Source: Gnetum montanum (Eukaryota > Streptophyta > Gnetopsida > Gnetales > Gnetaceae). Taken from it: DNA of 64,000 nt. Position 1 is the stretch's first letter, and every line of letters begins with the position of its first letter. A model generated the notes under the pieces. It made no database searches. It was not told the origin of the DNA and was given only the letters and a program-made list of their open reading frames with translations. The position numbers and the translations under genes are program-made. The stretch is taken from contig MNCI01014407.1 in the NCBI GenBank assembly GCA_015680685.1, positions 129,361 to 193,360 on the forward strand. Reading direction: 5' to 3'. Positions 1 through 13,140 of the stretch are shown in pieces.

Positions 1-2751
1 ACCTAAGGAAACCCATGCAATGGGACCTCTCCATGAGGAGCTTGAAATGGAATGTTCTTGACAGATTCTAGAGGAAGAAGTTCCAATTGAACAATCAAAA
101 AGAGGAGAACTGCCTGTTCTCGTGCCAAGGTTTGAAGTCACTTTAACTCAAGCCTACCTTGATATCATCAAGTGTCAAGAAATGCAATGATCTATTCTTC
201 AGGAGATGCACTTCAAGCCATTTTTAGAGAAGGTTGCAGAGGATTTCAAGACTAAATTGCAAACCTCACACATGTGGCTAATCACCATGTCCAATGTGAA
301 GTGGTACATGGAAGAAACATACCTCTTTTGGAACAGTCGAAGGCTAGGATCCATAGTTAAGATCAAGGACATTCAAGTGTCCTACTTGGAAAAAGCTGTT
401 GCATAGGCACTTGGGTTGCTATACACTAGAACATAGTTGGCAAAATTATCCATGGAAGGTGACCATAAGGTCAAGAAGGAGTGGACCCAGTGTTCCTATG
501 GTGTGGACCATAAGGAGTATGGTGCATTTACATCGATAAAGCAGATTTATTTCAAGATCACATCCTATCACCTCAATCCAATGTAAGGCCAAGCAAGGTG
601 ATTGCTTTCTTTGCCTAAGCATGCATCACTCTAAACAGTAAGTTTCCCATTAACCTTCCACAACTGCTATATTTGGAGATTGAGAAGCATTTCAAAAAAA
701 AATGAATATGGAAGGAAGACCTTGCCCTTTTCATGCATCATCAGAAAAATTTGTAAGAGGGTAGGAATTGTTCATTACTCTAATGACACACTTAGGCATA
801 ATCCTTTGGCTTCATGGTCTGAGATCATGAAAGAGAAGATGCCAGCACTGACTTAATTAGGGGAGCTACCACCACCACCACCCACTTAGGAAATAACATA
901 GAAGACCTGCACAACCATTGAACATCTACATAAAATCCAAGAATAGCTCTTGAGTGAACAAGAGTAACAAGTAGGAATGAGTGGGATGAATCCATCTATC
1001 TATGAACAAAAATGTGTCACCTTAATGAGGTGGCCTGAATAATTAGCTAGATGGAGAGGGGTGGTTCCATTTTCTCTACCCAAAGAACACAACTGCCTTT
1101 GAGATCAGATGCCAATGCTTGAGAGGTGATGATGTCACTAACAACATATCATCTATTCCCTGAAATCTCTGGGAATGCTGCCACTTTCTCATTGCAATTG
1201 GAGGAAGGTGAAGAGGAAACTGTCTTGGTGATACAATACCAAGGGTAGGAGATAGCAGTAGAAGTAGTGGTTGACTAGGTAGTAGAAACATTGAATGCAC
1301 TTGCAGCATTTGTACTAGACATATTTGCACTTCAAGATGTGCAGATGTCCATAGGCACGGTCAATGAAAAGTTAGATGTAGTTCAACATGAAAAGTTGGA
1401 ATGACTAGTCGAAATTAGGCAACTGACTTCGAACATCTTTGATCTTCCAAAGAACATCATAGCAATCCAGTCAAAGTTGCTAAATGCAAGGAGCAGATGC
1501 ATTATTTTGAAGGGGAAACTAGAAACGAGCCAAGAGCAAAATCAATGCTTAACCACAAAGGTTGCCAAAATTTATTCCTGACTTACATAACAAGTAATCC
1601 TCAACCCAGTAGTGACAAGGGATGAAACTATCAAACAACTTCAAGAATGATTTTAGAAGGCTAAGAAGGAGGCAGTGATGACCATCTTTAAATAGTCTAT
1701 AGTAGAAGCTAAAACATCCTCAATTAAAAAGGAATTGAATTAGATGCGCTAAGAAAATGAATCATTGATCGCCCAAAATCATCACCTACAAAATATTGAT
1801 GCGTAGAAAGATTAAATTCAAGAATTCATTCATTAATAGTAGAGCAGCTTGTTAGGGTAAAAATTGAATTGAAGAAATTGATTGTAAAAAATTGTAATCT
1901 ATTAATGGAGAAGGTACACATATTGCACTAAAAATTGACCATTGAGAACACCTCCTAGAAGAATGAAGCCCTAGAATTTGAGAAAGTGAAAAATCACTAC
2001 AGGGATTGGGTCAGTTTGCAAAAGGAAGTGAATGAAAAATAAAATCAAATAGTAAAGGTAAAACTAAATGAAGCCCTCTAACAGCTCCAACAAGGAAGAG
2101 AGATGTGGCAAACCATCGTTGATGGTATCGATGCCTACAATAAAGCGATGATCCCCTTAAAGGAGTTGCAAGTTAAGGAGATGAAAGAGTACATGGAGTT
2201 GGCCAATCTCTATTATGCAAGCTTGGTAATGCTGATTACCAAACAACCATAGTCAGAATTGGTGAAACCAGTGGCTAGCTTGTATCTCTTATATGAGGTA
2301 GAGTTCAAGCACCACAAGGATGCCAAGCAAAAGCTTGTGACTACTAATGTTAAACTCAAAGTTATTAGAGGGTGATTCAGAGATCAACGATCTATCGTTG
2401 AGAACTTAGCCAAATGGATGAATGACTACTAGGAGCTAAAGAACATAGTCAAGGCATTCAACATTAAATGTAAATAGTTCAGTGCCTAATTTATCAATGT
2501 AAAGGAGTTATTTCCAGAAATCCCATGTCCTTGGGATGTGCCCATTCTAACCCACATGGGGGAAGCTTGTGTGGATAGTGCATGATCCCAAGAGTAAGGA
2601 GGAGAAAATGAAAGCACTGTTGGATGCTTTCTACCTTTCACTTGAAGTTGCAATAGCAATAGGATAGCCACAACCACCTTAACCACTCATGCATGAAGTT
2701 GATGAGGGTCCCTTAGAGCCTTAAGAACCACCACTGCCTATGAATATTTGA
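1..2751 (+). pseudogene. Degenerate ORF2 (coiled-coil protein) of element A
   Basis: Read in one main frame with many stops, this stretch gives a coherent protein of roughly 900 residues. The longest open block is 206-406, which includes a WYMEETYLFW motif matching WYLGETYQFW in element B. The C-terminal half is rich in Lys, Glu, Leu and Gln with heptad-like spacing, so it is predicted to form coiled coils. Near the end, KEYMELANLYYASLVMLI (about 2185-2240) matches MEYMELANL...AMLI in B, and a CPWDV block (near 2520) matches CPWEV in B. The ORF ends at TGA 2749-2751 after a short proline-containing tail. Many stops are TAG or TGA where a CAG or CGA codon is plausible. Its function is unknown. 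It occupies the place where pol or an env-like ORF would be expected. I found no catalytic motif. Confidence 0.6.
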
Positions 2752-2979
2752 TCTTCTCCAACAAGCTTCACATCATCAAGGAATGTGTTGTCCAATTTTG
2801 GAGATTTGAGTCATGGTGTCCAATTCTGTATCCTAAACACCTTCATTTTTTGTAATGAGTTGTTCTATACAATCCATTTTTTGTCAAGTCAGTTAGTTGT
2901 TTTATTTAAAGAAAAGTCAGTTAATAATCCCATACCTTCCCAATTTTGTAAAAGAACTCAAGGATGAGTTTTCATTCAG

Positions 2980-2990
2980 TTGTGGGGGTA
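2980..2990 (+). promoter_or_regulatory. Polypurine tract of element A
   Basis: A G-rich tract (TTGTGGGGGTA) lies directly before the LTR start. The same tract in reverse complement borders the 3' LTR of element B (5842 onward), and N has a weaker version (CATGCGGGTA). It would prime plus-strand DNA synthesis. Confidence 0.7.
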
Positions 2991-3929
2991 TGATGAGTCA
3001 CGTTCTATCAGCTGTATTGATGAAACCTTGTTGACATAACCTTGTCGTTTGGGCCTCATTGATAAGGCTTAGTTAATGCATCATATCATGCATAGATGTG
3101 GCCCCATCAATGTAGTGTCATGTGTTGGCTATAAATGCACACTTACAGCTACATTTATGGCATAGGTAGATTATAGTTACAATGAAGGTCTTGCATTTTT
3201 TCATTCAAAAGTTAGAATTTTTTCCTCAAGTGTCCATAGCAGGAATCATTGAGTGTACAGATCTTTATTCGAGCATTTTTATACCTAAGCATGACATAGC
3301 GTGGAGTAATAAAGATGAGCTTTCTGATAAACCTTATAGCACTTTAGATAGACTAGTTATTTTATTCATGCATTTACTATTTTCCAATTATTTATTAAAT
3401 GCTTTAAATTAGTTATTAAATATTTTCCAGTTATTACATTAATGAGGCAATTAAGAGAGATAGAATAACACATAAGTATGACCACTTCTGGCGTAACATG
3501 TATTTGCTTGGTAATCCTAGTAACGTTATCGCTTGGTACGCCTACTAGCATAGTGCTTAGTCACCCAATAGTGGATACGTGAGTTCAAGATGTGTACAGA
3601 AAGTGGGTATAGATACTTATGTTAGGATTAGTTAAATGATTAGTTAATTAGTTAATTTAGATTAGTTAATCAAATCCCTTTTTATCTACAATTCAAGCAC
3701 CTAACTATAAAACATAAAAATGATAAAAATCGAATGCCTTAGTTACACTTAACCATATCAATAAACGTCACAAGTGTAATTGGGAAGACAACAATTAACC
3801 TTAAGGATAGATTCACTTCGTAAAGGGCTAGTGCACTGGAAATGATAAAGTTCATAGAATTCGACTGGATTGTGCATGAATGCTTTGTGATTTGTACGGT
3901 TGGGCATATGGGTACCTCACCATTCATCA
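2991..3929 (+). repeat. 3' LTR of element A
   Basis: The LTR starts TGATGAGTCA and ends ACCATTCATCA, so it keeps TG...CA ends. A TATAAAT box lies at 3130-3136. The last part (GTATGGTTGAGTG-like, then ACCTCACC) is the same terminal block seen in the LTRs of B, H and N. It lacks the GATATC palindrome array found in B, H and N. Confidence 0.85.
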
Positions 3930-5014
3930 ACTATGAAAACATACCTAAAACATTTGAAAATGAATAATGCATGAAATGTAAGCTACATGATTATCCATCT
4001 CCCCACTATAGCTTTCTAAAATGCACTTATGTATCAAATAAAAATGATAATGCAATGACTAGACTTTTCTTCTTAATGTCAACCCATTCATATTTAACAC
4101 ATTTGAAGTAATCATTAAAGAAAAATTCTAAGCAAAGAGATGCTTAGTTATTTTGTAACATATAATATAATTTAATACTTCAAATATACCTAAGATTGTT
4201 TTGTATACAAACTTTGATCTAGAATTTTGAACAACACTAATATCATATGCTTCCATGTGTAAAATAATTCATAAAATAGTTGAAATATATACAAATTCAA
4301 AATAAGTTGGCCATAACTTTGGGATTTCTCCTTTGAGGATTTTTTTTTAAAATGGAAATTGATAGGTAGTAGACAAGATGGGAAGCACACCTAGAAAAAT
4401 AGAAAATAGATTATGGATCATTGCTAGATGGAAGAGCACACAAACTTCCTTAGTATTCATTTATTGTTGTTACTAATGAATGTGTATGGGAAAAAATTGA
4501 AAAACTAAAATGCTTATCTTTTGAGGTTGGAAACCTGAACTTGTAACCTCAATTTTATTATTTCAAAGTCTATACTACTAGTATACTCATCTCAGTTGTG
4601 ATCAAATTTGTTTTGCAAATTATTTAAATATGTGTTCCTAGGTCCCATTCATGCCTACCAATAGGCTAGCCCACTAGCAGGGAAGGGTGGGACACATGGA
4701 TACGTAAGCCCAGTAGATGATGGCCATCAAATATACATGCACTGGTAGCATTTCATCAAATACATACTAAGGAAGTTTTTATGCTTTTCCCTACTAAACC
4801 CATCACATTTTGGAATGTATTACACTACAAACAAATATGAGGTCCTTTAAGAAATGTTGCTATACTGTACTTCATGTATAAGGCAAGAATTCCATCATGA
4901 GTGTGGCTGATTAGTAGTCAATGAATAGAAAACTTTGATTATGGTGCAATTTAACCGTTATATACATTCCTTTATTTTATACTAGGTAACATTGTAGTAG
5001 ATCACCTAAGTAAG
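3930..5014. other. Spacer between elements A and B
   Basis: This AT-rich stretch has no credible gene. It holds the inverted repeat at 4430-4790. From about 4860 to 5014 it resembles 47135-47285 inside element C, in the same orientation. It is therefore probably a remnant of the C-type post-pol spacer, and B jumped into it. Confidence 0.55.
4430..4790. repeat. MITE-like inverted repeat
   Basis: Two 33-base arms, 4430-4462 and 4758-4790, are inverted copies matching at about 28 of 33 positions. The shared core is AACTTCCTTAGTAT. They enclose an AT-rich interior without an ORF, 361 bases in all. The size and structure suit a small non-autonomous DNA transposon, but I could not assign a clear target duplication, so it may be a chance or older inverted duplication. 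Confidence 0.4.
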
Positions 5015-5019
5015 ATAGG
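5015..5019. repeat. Target site duplication of element B, left copy
   Basis: ATAGG directly precedes the LTR. The identical ATAGG lies at 13952-13956 directly after the other LTR. A perfect 5-base duplication proves the two LTRs belong to one insertion. Confidence 0.9.
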
Positions 5020-5841
5020 TGATGAGTGGCGAGGTACCCCTATGCTCAACCATACAAATTCAAGCATGTACGCATGATTTGGTTGAACTCTGTGGATGGA
5101 CTAGTTGTGGCACCTAGACAATTATATTTTGATCATAGTTTACTATCTTCCCACCTAGACTAGTGGGAACTTGTCACGTATGGTTTAGTCCAAAGTAAGG
5201 CATATGATGTTGTCCTAATTTTATGTTATTCCTGATAATAGAAAATATAAATTGATTAAACTAATAATAGAAGAAAAACCTAAATTAGCTTATGGCAATG
5301 GTATCCATCCTTAACTATCTGTACACATCTTGGACTTCATGAGATTATTGCTGGGTGTGCCAAGTATTTGTACTTAAATGCTTGTGATTAAGGCATACAC
5401 ATTCCGCCTAATGACATGAAAAGTAAATAATAATAAACTAAACTGTTAACTAAAGAAGGCATTAAATAATTAAAACAAAAAAATTAATCTAAGTGAATGC
5501 TACAATGAGGAAAGTAATCTTGATTTTTATTGTTGGTCATGCACGTGTCCAAGTACGTCACACTCAAACAAAGGTGTCATACAATTACAAACATCACACT
5601 ATGAGCATGCACTAGGAATAACTAACTTGGAAGAAAGAAATAGAAAACTAAACTACCAAATGAAAAGAACTTCAAACATAAAATTCTCTTCCTCCAACTA
5701 TATGCCTAAGTGCTATACTTATAGGCTAACATAGGAATCACGATATCACATATATGATATTGTATCAAGGCCACGATACGTGATATCATGTATCCAATAT
5801 TGCGTACTCGATATTGGGCCATGGAAAACAACGATTCATCA
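5020..5841 (-). repeat. 3' LTR of element B
   Basis: It reads TGATGAGTGGCGAGG... to ...ACGATTCATCA on the plus strand, meaning the minus-strand LTR starts TGATGAATCGT. It is followed at 5842 by the reverse complement of the PPT. Imperfect GATATC palindromes lie at about 5738-5815, and a minus-strand TATAAG motif is near 5718-5724. It is clearly alike but not identical to the LTR at 13141-13951, so the insertion is not recent. Confidence 0.88.
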
Positions 5842-6002
5842 TACCCCCATGATAGAATAAAAACTCATCCTTGAGTTAATAAAATGAGAAATGAGACCCT
5901 TAGAAAACACTATGAAGGTATGGGATTATTGATTACTACTAACTAGTCATGCCGTAGTATGGAAAACACAAGACTTAGACACAAAACACAAAATGTTGGA
6001 AC

Positions 6003-8556
6003 TCATGTGGTTCTTGAAGATGGTGGCTCCTCCATTGGTGCTTTTTATTTGTCTGGTACTATAGGCTTCTGAGATTACTCACATGTGAGAAGCAGTTGTA
6101 GTTGCTCTTCTAACATTCAAGGATCATGCATAGTCCATGCTGATGTCCCAATGTTTGATGGAGCTTGCACCTCCCATGGACATGAAAACTATGAAAACAT
6201 TTGGTTCACTTTGACATACTGCACAGCAAACTATCGTCGTTCCTCCTCATAGGCTCTGGCTTTATCTTGTAATTCATGGTAATCTATTAGCCATCGAGCC
6301 AATTTTGCTACTACATTTCTTTGGTCATGGTAGCTTGCTTTGACCACTTCTAATTTAGAGTTTGCAACTTCTAATTTTTGCAATGTTTTCTTATGTTCGA
6401 CAAACTCTATCTCATACTTAGCATAAGTGGTAGCTACCTGTTTTTCAAGCTCATTTCTCAAGCACCTTGCTATTAACATGGCTAAGTTGGTGTATCACAG
6501 ATTTGCCAACTCCATGTACTCCATTAAGTCCTAAATCTGTAGGTCCTAGCATTTCAATTCTCCTTGGTGAACTAAGGCATATGTATCTAATATGGCTCGC
6601 CAATCAGTGTGTTGAGCTTTAAAAGAGTTAATGTGAGGCTTAGCCATATAGGTATCCTTTTCGATGATTTCTTTGTACATCCCCACCTAATCATAGAAGT
6701 GCTCTTTTAACTTCTCATACTTTTTGGTCTCATTTTGCCATGCACTCATCTCTATTGCCATCTTTTGATAGATGGCGTGGACCTCCTCCATGGAAAGCTT
6801 TCTATTTTCCTTGGCCAAGTGATTCATATCTTGGTTGACTCATATTAATTGTTCTTTAATTTGTTGAAAAATTTCTTCAGGAACATTCTTCTATTTCTCA
6901 ATTGTCATCAACCAAAGATTTTTAGCAACAAGTTGTTTATTCTTCTCTTGTAAAGCCTTGAGAGCTTTAGCATGTGTGCACGTTTGAACTTGTGCCTTGG
7001 AAGCATCCCTTACCACCTTTTTATTTTATTCAAATAATTTATTTAGTTGCTTAGTTCTGAAAACATCCAGTTGGTTAGCTGTGATGAATTGGAAAGGATC
7101 CCTTCATTTAGCTTATAGGGTGACGAGCTTTTCTTGTAGTCTTTGCAGCTCTGCTTTTGCGTACTCAGCCCTAACTTCAATCATGAACAATTTTCCTTTG
7201 GTTGAAATAAGGTCTAATTTTACTACTATGATATCTTGGGAGATGTCAGATAAGGAAGTCATAACTTGTCCTGTTTGCTACAAGCAATCGAAAACATCCT
7301 CATGTTCTATAGGATTCATTGAGGAACTAGCCAAAACTTGAGCATCATGTGCTCCCATGAAATCTACTAGTGGCACAACAAGGACATTAAAAGATTCTTT
7401 AGTGTGATCTGTGACCATCTTTGCTATGCTTGCCGCATCCTGGTGCTACATGACCACAACTATGGCACTTTCACTAGTTTCTAATCTTATTTGAAAGGAT
7501 GCGGCATTCCCAGAGATCTTCTGAGACCATTGGGACTTTCCTTCTAAAATCAATGAAATGTGTCCACTTGCAGGATCAGCTGAAATAGTGGATTACACGA
7601 CATCGTCAATGATCCTAAATAAATTTTCAGCATCATGACTTCCCCAATTGACCATCTCAATGATTATTTGAAGGTGACTAATGGATAGTTGATAGTCTTG
7701 TTGTGATAGTGGCAATTGTTGGGCTTGTTGAATTGTGGGTTGTGTGCTAGGCCTCCTTTCTATTACTAGCTAGGCCATGCCATTTGAGGTGCAATGGGCC
7801 CAACCATTTATTCTTCTTCTTACTTTGATTGCTCACCAATGTCTTTCCTTGGTGCTGCTGGTTTGAGTAGTTCAGCATATGAAGCATTTTGGGCTTTTCT
7901 AAGAATATCATTTCTATATCCAAAAATTCTAGCACATTTGCTCAACTTCCTGATGAGACAAGGGAAAGGCAAGGCAAGCTTCCTTTTCTTTCTTTCTTCA
8001 AATTTCTATAGTATTTTCATTAAATATAAATGAGGTAGATTTGCATTAATTTTTTCCATCAAAATTGTACTACCCCACGCTACATAAGTAGATAGTCTAT
8101 TTAAACCTTTGGGGGAAAGATGTGATAAGTGTTGATCTTGAAGTAAATCCTCTTTTCTAGGGTCAATTCTCAATAAACTTTATTTTCTTTGTTATAAGCC
8201 CATCTCAACCATAATTTTCTTGCATCTGCATTTGAGTGAGTGGATAGATGAGCAACCTTTGGTCCTTCATTTGGAAGATTTAGGATCTCTGCAATGGCCC
8301 TTGTAGAGGAATCAATGGGAATGCCACCTATATTGGCAATGGTGCATGTTCCTTGTCATGCCAAAATTGGTATGTCTCACCTAAATACCAGTCACCACTT
8401 TTCAAGAGAATGATTGTGCTTCCTACTCTACATGTTCTACATGAGGTTCTTAGCATTTGCCTCCTCTCAGGCATTTAGATGCTCCTTGAAAATTTCCTGC
8501 TCAATCTCCTCTTTTTGGGGCCATTTGTAATCACACAAAGATCAACTATTACTAAG
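6003..8556 (-). pseudogene. Degenerate ORF2 (coiled-coil protein) of element B
   Basis: On the minus strand this reads as a long protein broken by stops and a few shifts. The N-terminal domain has a YLGETYQFWH motif near 8370, shared with A and in part with H. The middle is low in motifs. The C-terminal half is a strong coiled coil (open block 6231-6479, rich in Glu, Lys, Leu, Ala and Gln). It ends at the TGA at 6003-6005 after a PMEEPP tail, like A. It occupies the space where pol would be. No enzyme domain is visible. It could be a structural or env-position protein or a captured host coiled-coil gene; the sequence does not decide. Confidence 0.6.
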
Positions 8557-10517
8557 GTTATGTAGAGAAATTTTTATCAACTCATACCTTACTTATTGCC
8601 TTAATTAATAGTCCATAATTATGTAGTGTGATTTTACAGTTAGAAATATTTTTGAGAAGTGGCCCCAAAAGGTGTTATTATTGACCTTACATCATTGGGT
8701 TTCATTAGTTTCTTTACATGTGGCACTTACAATCATTTGGATGGCCTGGGTGATTGATGAAAATTAACTTAGCATTTAAACACAAAATGTTTCTGTAGTA
8801 AATATTGAATTTCTTACCCCTATGATATCCTTTGAATGATAGTGAATATACAAAAAATATGCACACTTCCTACTGTAGTACACACCCCCCCCCCCCCCCA
8901 CCCCAATGACTATGTGGAACACTTTGAGTTCAACTAGGATTAGATAGAATTGAAATCGGAATGTTAGGAAGGGAGATATTATCCTTGGAAGATGGAGAGG
9001 TAAAGCTCTAAGTTGCAAAGGAAAATTTTAACAAATCCCTGAGTGTTAAATAAAAGAAATGAGTGTGAAGTAGGTGGGATCCGTAGTATATATAGGTAGG
9101 TGAGACTTGATATTGCATACATAGTATCGTGTACATGATATTGGGTTGGATGCAATATCGTGTTCCCACTAACATGCATCAAATGCAATAACTGAGTGGA
9201 AATAATGAATTTTTGATAGTTAATGAGGGGTTTGAAATTAAATTGAAATGTCTGGGGTATTTGGAAAATCAATTTTGATGCACTAGAAATATGTCATGGT
9301 TGAGTCGTATATTAAAATTTGTGAAAAGGGGCAAGGATGAAGGGTGTACAGTACTTGTTGAGGAACGATTGATTAAAATAATAAAGGAAAAGATAGTTCA
9401 CTTAGGTGAGTAGTTGGAGGGTGTGAAATAATGCGATCATGTGCAACTACGATGAGCTACAAAAGTTACACAAGTGGGTCCTCCCCAAAGGAGGCTCTAG
9501 CCTATGATGCCCTTGTGGAACCACACCTCCAATGTTTGTGGTCACTAGAGAAGTTTAATGCAACATATACCTATGAAAAAAACACACATGTTAGAATGAA
9601 TGAGTTGAGATAATAACTCTACATTGCACCAACCACAAGTTATGAACATTCGAACAATGAGAGGAGATGGGTTGTAGAAGGGATAATAGAAATTGGGGCA
9701 TGAGGTTTCCAATGATGGTCACAATGGAATCTTGTGTGTAATTAGTGGTTAAATAAATGTGTCTAGCTTTCCAAATTTTAGATCAAGTCCATACCACATT
9801 GTAGTGACATCACATCACTTCATCCCATCGACAAACAACAGCCTACCAGAGTTGCAAGGAGTAACATCACTTGGCATTTTGTTCAAGGGAGAAGCAAGAG
9901 AGGAGTGTCATGGTGGCTCACTCTCTTCCCTTTTTTCTCTATCTCTTATTTTTTTGGCTCTATAAAGTCATCTAACTTTAGACATGGGTACATGTCTTTC
10001 CAATGGAACCCACAGAAGCTTATTTAGTGTCATTTTAAGTTGCTCTTACTCCCATTTTTCATTAGATCTACAAGGATATATTTACAACCTTAGCAACATG
10101 ATAGAACATATAGAAGTAGCCAAAGAAAATATACGAATCACATTGATGTCATACCCTTATCATTCCACCTTGGTCCTTCACTTGTCTCTCTAGATACAAT
10201 GATTATCAAATTATTTATAGTTGGATGATGAAAAAGACTACCATTGTGATCAAAGAATGAGCCTCTTATTAATGGAATAGGTGGATGGATGTCGTGTCTT
10301 AATGTTTGAATAATCAGTCCCTTATGACTAGGCAACATAGAGAAAAACCTCACCTTAATGGGCAACATGATCAACTTATTCATGGTCAAGATTACAATGG
10401 AAAATTGAAAACAAAAATTAGAAAAAGTAAAAGAAATAGAGAAAAAGAAAAAGAAATAGAGAAATGACAAAAAATCATAAAACAAAAAGATAAAATAACA
10501 CTTTAGAATCTTGGAAA
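8557..10517 (-). other. Non-coding stretch between gag and ORF2 in element B
   Basis: No convincing protein is encoded. Part of it (about 10380-10500) is a purine-rich low-complexity block that reads as TTTTGTTTT-like DNA on the element strand, as after pol in N (25303-25460) and in H (17290-17400). This suggests it corresponds to the post-pol region of N, i.e. gag joins almost directly to what follows pol. A 15-base C run lies at 8885-8899. Confidence 0.55.
8885..8899. repeat. Poly-C run (15)
   Basis: A run of fifteen C, followed by ACCCC. The matching place in element H (about 15838-15849) has only short interrupted C runs, so this is a copy-specific expansion. Confidence 0.9.
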
Positions 10518-13016
10518 TTAGAATGGGGGAATGACCCACATGACTAAATATTTGGTTGTGGCTAGGATTAATAAGTGGATGAATAGGATCTATGCATGTA
10601 TGAAACATTAAGAATCCTTCATGCCCTAGGCACTGGGTGTCTATTGGTGGTATGGTGGTTAGGTAGAGAAATCATTGGTCACACACCTGATTATAGAAAG
10701 CATAGTAGGGCAAGTTAGAGGGTGTGTGTACATTATGAGGGAAATCCAACCCACTATGGCATCCTTGACTATATGGCAGGATGCATGGATCTATGTGTCC
10801 CTTCACATTGGTGAATTTACTAGATCATGTGGATGTTGGAGTATGGGGTGGAGGCCTAGGTATAGTGACAAGGGCTGTTGATGGAGCTAAGGAAGGTGTG
10901 TCACTAGGTTGACCTTGGGTTGGTTTAGAGGGTGGAGTAGGTTTAGAAGCATGATTCTTCTTCTTATGGCCATGCCTAAAGAAGGAGCACTTCTAATGTT
11001 GCGTAGGGAACCTACTTTCATTAATAGCAGCAACACAAGTTACATCTGTTGGTTGGCATAGTAGCACAGAATCATCTGATACATCTAATGGCGATGTAGA
11101 AGGAGGTGAAGGATGAGAATACCAAGGGTGAGGAGAAGTGTGATAAGTACGAGGTGGTGATCCCTTAGGAGAAGACACAGGTTGATGGTACTTGGGAGAG
11201 TGATAATGGTGATTAGAGGTAGAGGATTTAGAATTGGTTGGAGAAATATGATGTTGAACATAGTAGGTGTTTGGTTTTGGTGGACAAGGAGGATGTGGCT
11301 AGCTAGATGGTGGCCTCCCCCATGCCTATGAGTTTTGCCCCTGTAGTGGGGCAAAGTGCTAAGGTTGGTAATAGCTCCCCTCAGGATAGTACAATGGGTT
11401 ATGGGGTTGTGCATAATTGCCTTGTGGAATAGGAATGCACCTAAACCAATACCTTTGTATGAATTTTGGGTGTAGCTTCCCTACCCAATGCTCATATAGA
11501 TGTGACAAGACTGGGTAATGGCCCTTAGGATGGTCATATAAACATACATCACATCCATCCTCATTAGTTGTAGTTGAGCCTTTGGCCTCATTACCCTTGG
11601 CCATTCTCCCCAGTTGCTGAATAGTGTTCTTAATTGTTTCTGATTTCTATGTCCTTTGTTTGTTTCAATTGCCAGGTTTTTTTTGGGGGATCCTCTTCTT
11701 ACAATGTCTTGTAAGTTCACACTTTGTTCATTTGTTCATACGGTCATCTTGTTATGCTTTACCTCAATTTCATCTATTGATTTTTGTATTGGAAAATGTT
11801 GGGACTGTATCACCCTCTTAGAATTGGTTAGTTCCTCTTCATCATAGTTCTGGACCCTTGTTGTTTTTAGAGTTGGATCTTGCTCAAATGCTTTGGCATT
11901 CTCCTGTTTAGATAATTCTCTCTCTTCTTTCGCTAGATGCTCTATTAGTTCTTTGACCTTGTGGGCTTAGAGCTTATATAGTTGTCCTTAGGCATACTTT
12001 CCAAGGTTCACCCTTATTTCATTGTTGAGCCTATCTATAATGTGGAGTATTTGCTCTTTCTCAGAGAACCTATGACATGGACATTTATTTAGTAAGGAAT
12101 AGTATCTATCTAAGGCCATGTCCAAGGGTTCCTATTGTTCTTGTTTCCATCTTTGGATTTGTCTTCTTAAGGTAAACACTTACGCATAGGTTTGGTATCT
12201 TTTAGTGAAAAGTTCTAACATGGTTGACCATCGTCTGATTGAATTTGGTTCCAGTGATCTATACCACACTTAGAATTTATCGATTAGTGTCTTAGGAAAG
12301 AGCTTAAGCTTTTTCCATTTATTGTCCACATTGTTGAGCACACGAGCATCATGGAAGGCTTGTAAATGATGTTGTAGATTTGAATCATACCCTCTTGCAA
12401 ATTTTGAAATATTATTCATGTCAAGCTTCGATAGTTGACTCTTAATGCAATGCCTATGAGATATCTTTATGGCCTCCATGATGTGCATTAGGCTTTTAGG
12501 GACTAATAAGGGTTTATCATCGTTAGAGAAGTTGTGATTAAAATCTCTATTTGATCAATGATGATGATGGGGCTTGTGTTCATGTTGATGACCTTAAGTG
12601 TGTCTATGGGTTTGATTTTTTATTTTATTCTGATCCTTTTGTGGAGCTCTATATCCATACCTATCTTTATCTTCATTAGAGCTAGACATTGAAGTTGAGG
12701 AAAAAGATGAAAAGGAGGAACTGGTAGGATAGCCATGACTTCTATAATGTTCCTTAAAGTTCCTTAGTTTATCATTTCTAAGTACTGAGGAGGTCTTAGG
12801 TCTTGAGGCCTCCCCTAGTTTAGGACTGATGTCATCTTATTCAAGATTGTTTACCTTAGGTGAATGTAGTCTTTGAGTGTCATTAAGGTGGCCATGGTCA
12901 TGAAAAACCCCTTCATAAGGTGGATCACTCCAATCTTCTTCATTGTACATTTCATTAGTTCTCCAATGAATAGGTGTGCTATACGATTCATAATCATTTT
13001 TGCGTGAGTGAGACAT
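10518..13016 (-). pseudogene. Degenerate gag of element B
   Basis: Gag packages the RNA. It starts at ATG 13016-13014 (MSHSRKND) about 100 bases after the primer site and reads to TAA 10520-10518 (…PPF stop). The order is a charged N-terminus; the gag core (open block 12270-12488, with LSKLDMNNISKFARGYDSN and LQAFHDARVLN); the rest of the capsid-like domain; a CCHC-type knuckle (CDVCLYDHPKGHY near 11545, last Cys replaced by Tyr); and a long Pro, Tyr, His and Ser-rich tail. There are about ten stops or shifts. The tail and its stop match element H closely but differ from N and D, whose gag runs on into protease. Confidence 0.72.
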
Positions 13017-13120
13017 TGTTGTTGATTTGTGTGTGTGTTTGAATACTTCTTGAAAGATATATCATTAATACTGTTTTACAATAATCTTGTGTAATATAAC
13101 TAATCTAGATAACTAACACC

Positions 13121-13140
13121 ATCTCAAGCAATGGCGCCAA
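13121..13140 (-). promoter_or_regulatory. Primer binding site of element B (tRNA-Asp type)
   Basis: On the minus strand the bases after the LTR read TTGGCGCCATTGCTTGAGAT. The first 13 match element N, and the start is complementary to the 3' end of plant tRNA-Asp (CCA plus GGCGC). The distal part has decayed. Confidence 0.8.

Larger units (their letters stand above)
1..3929 (+). mobile_element. Element A: 3' part of a pol-less Athila-like LTR retrotransposon
   Basis: The element enters from the left window edge and ends with a 3' LTR at 2991-3929. Its internal part encodes a degenerate coiled-coil protein and shows no protease, reverse transcriptase or integrase. The PPT and LTR start match those of element N, and the coiled-coil ORF matches the one in element B on the other strand. 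The 5' LTR, primer site and any gag lie outside the window. The target duplication cannot be checked because only one end is present. Confidence 0.8.

Noticed and set aside
10138-10608. Membrane protein of 156 codons on the minus strand
   Set aside because: Its Phe-rich run comes from an AAAAG-rich low-complexity block and it overlaps the end of gag in another frame.
11085-11414. Leu/His-rich ORF on the minus strand
   Set aside because: It is an alternative frame of the Pro/Tyr-rich gag tail of element B.
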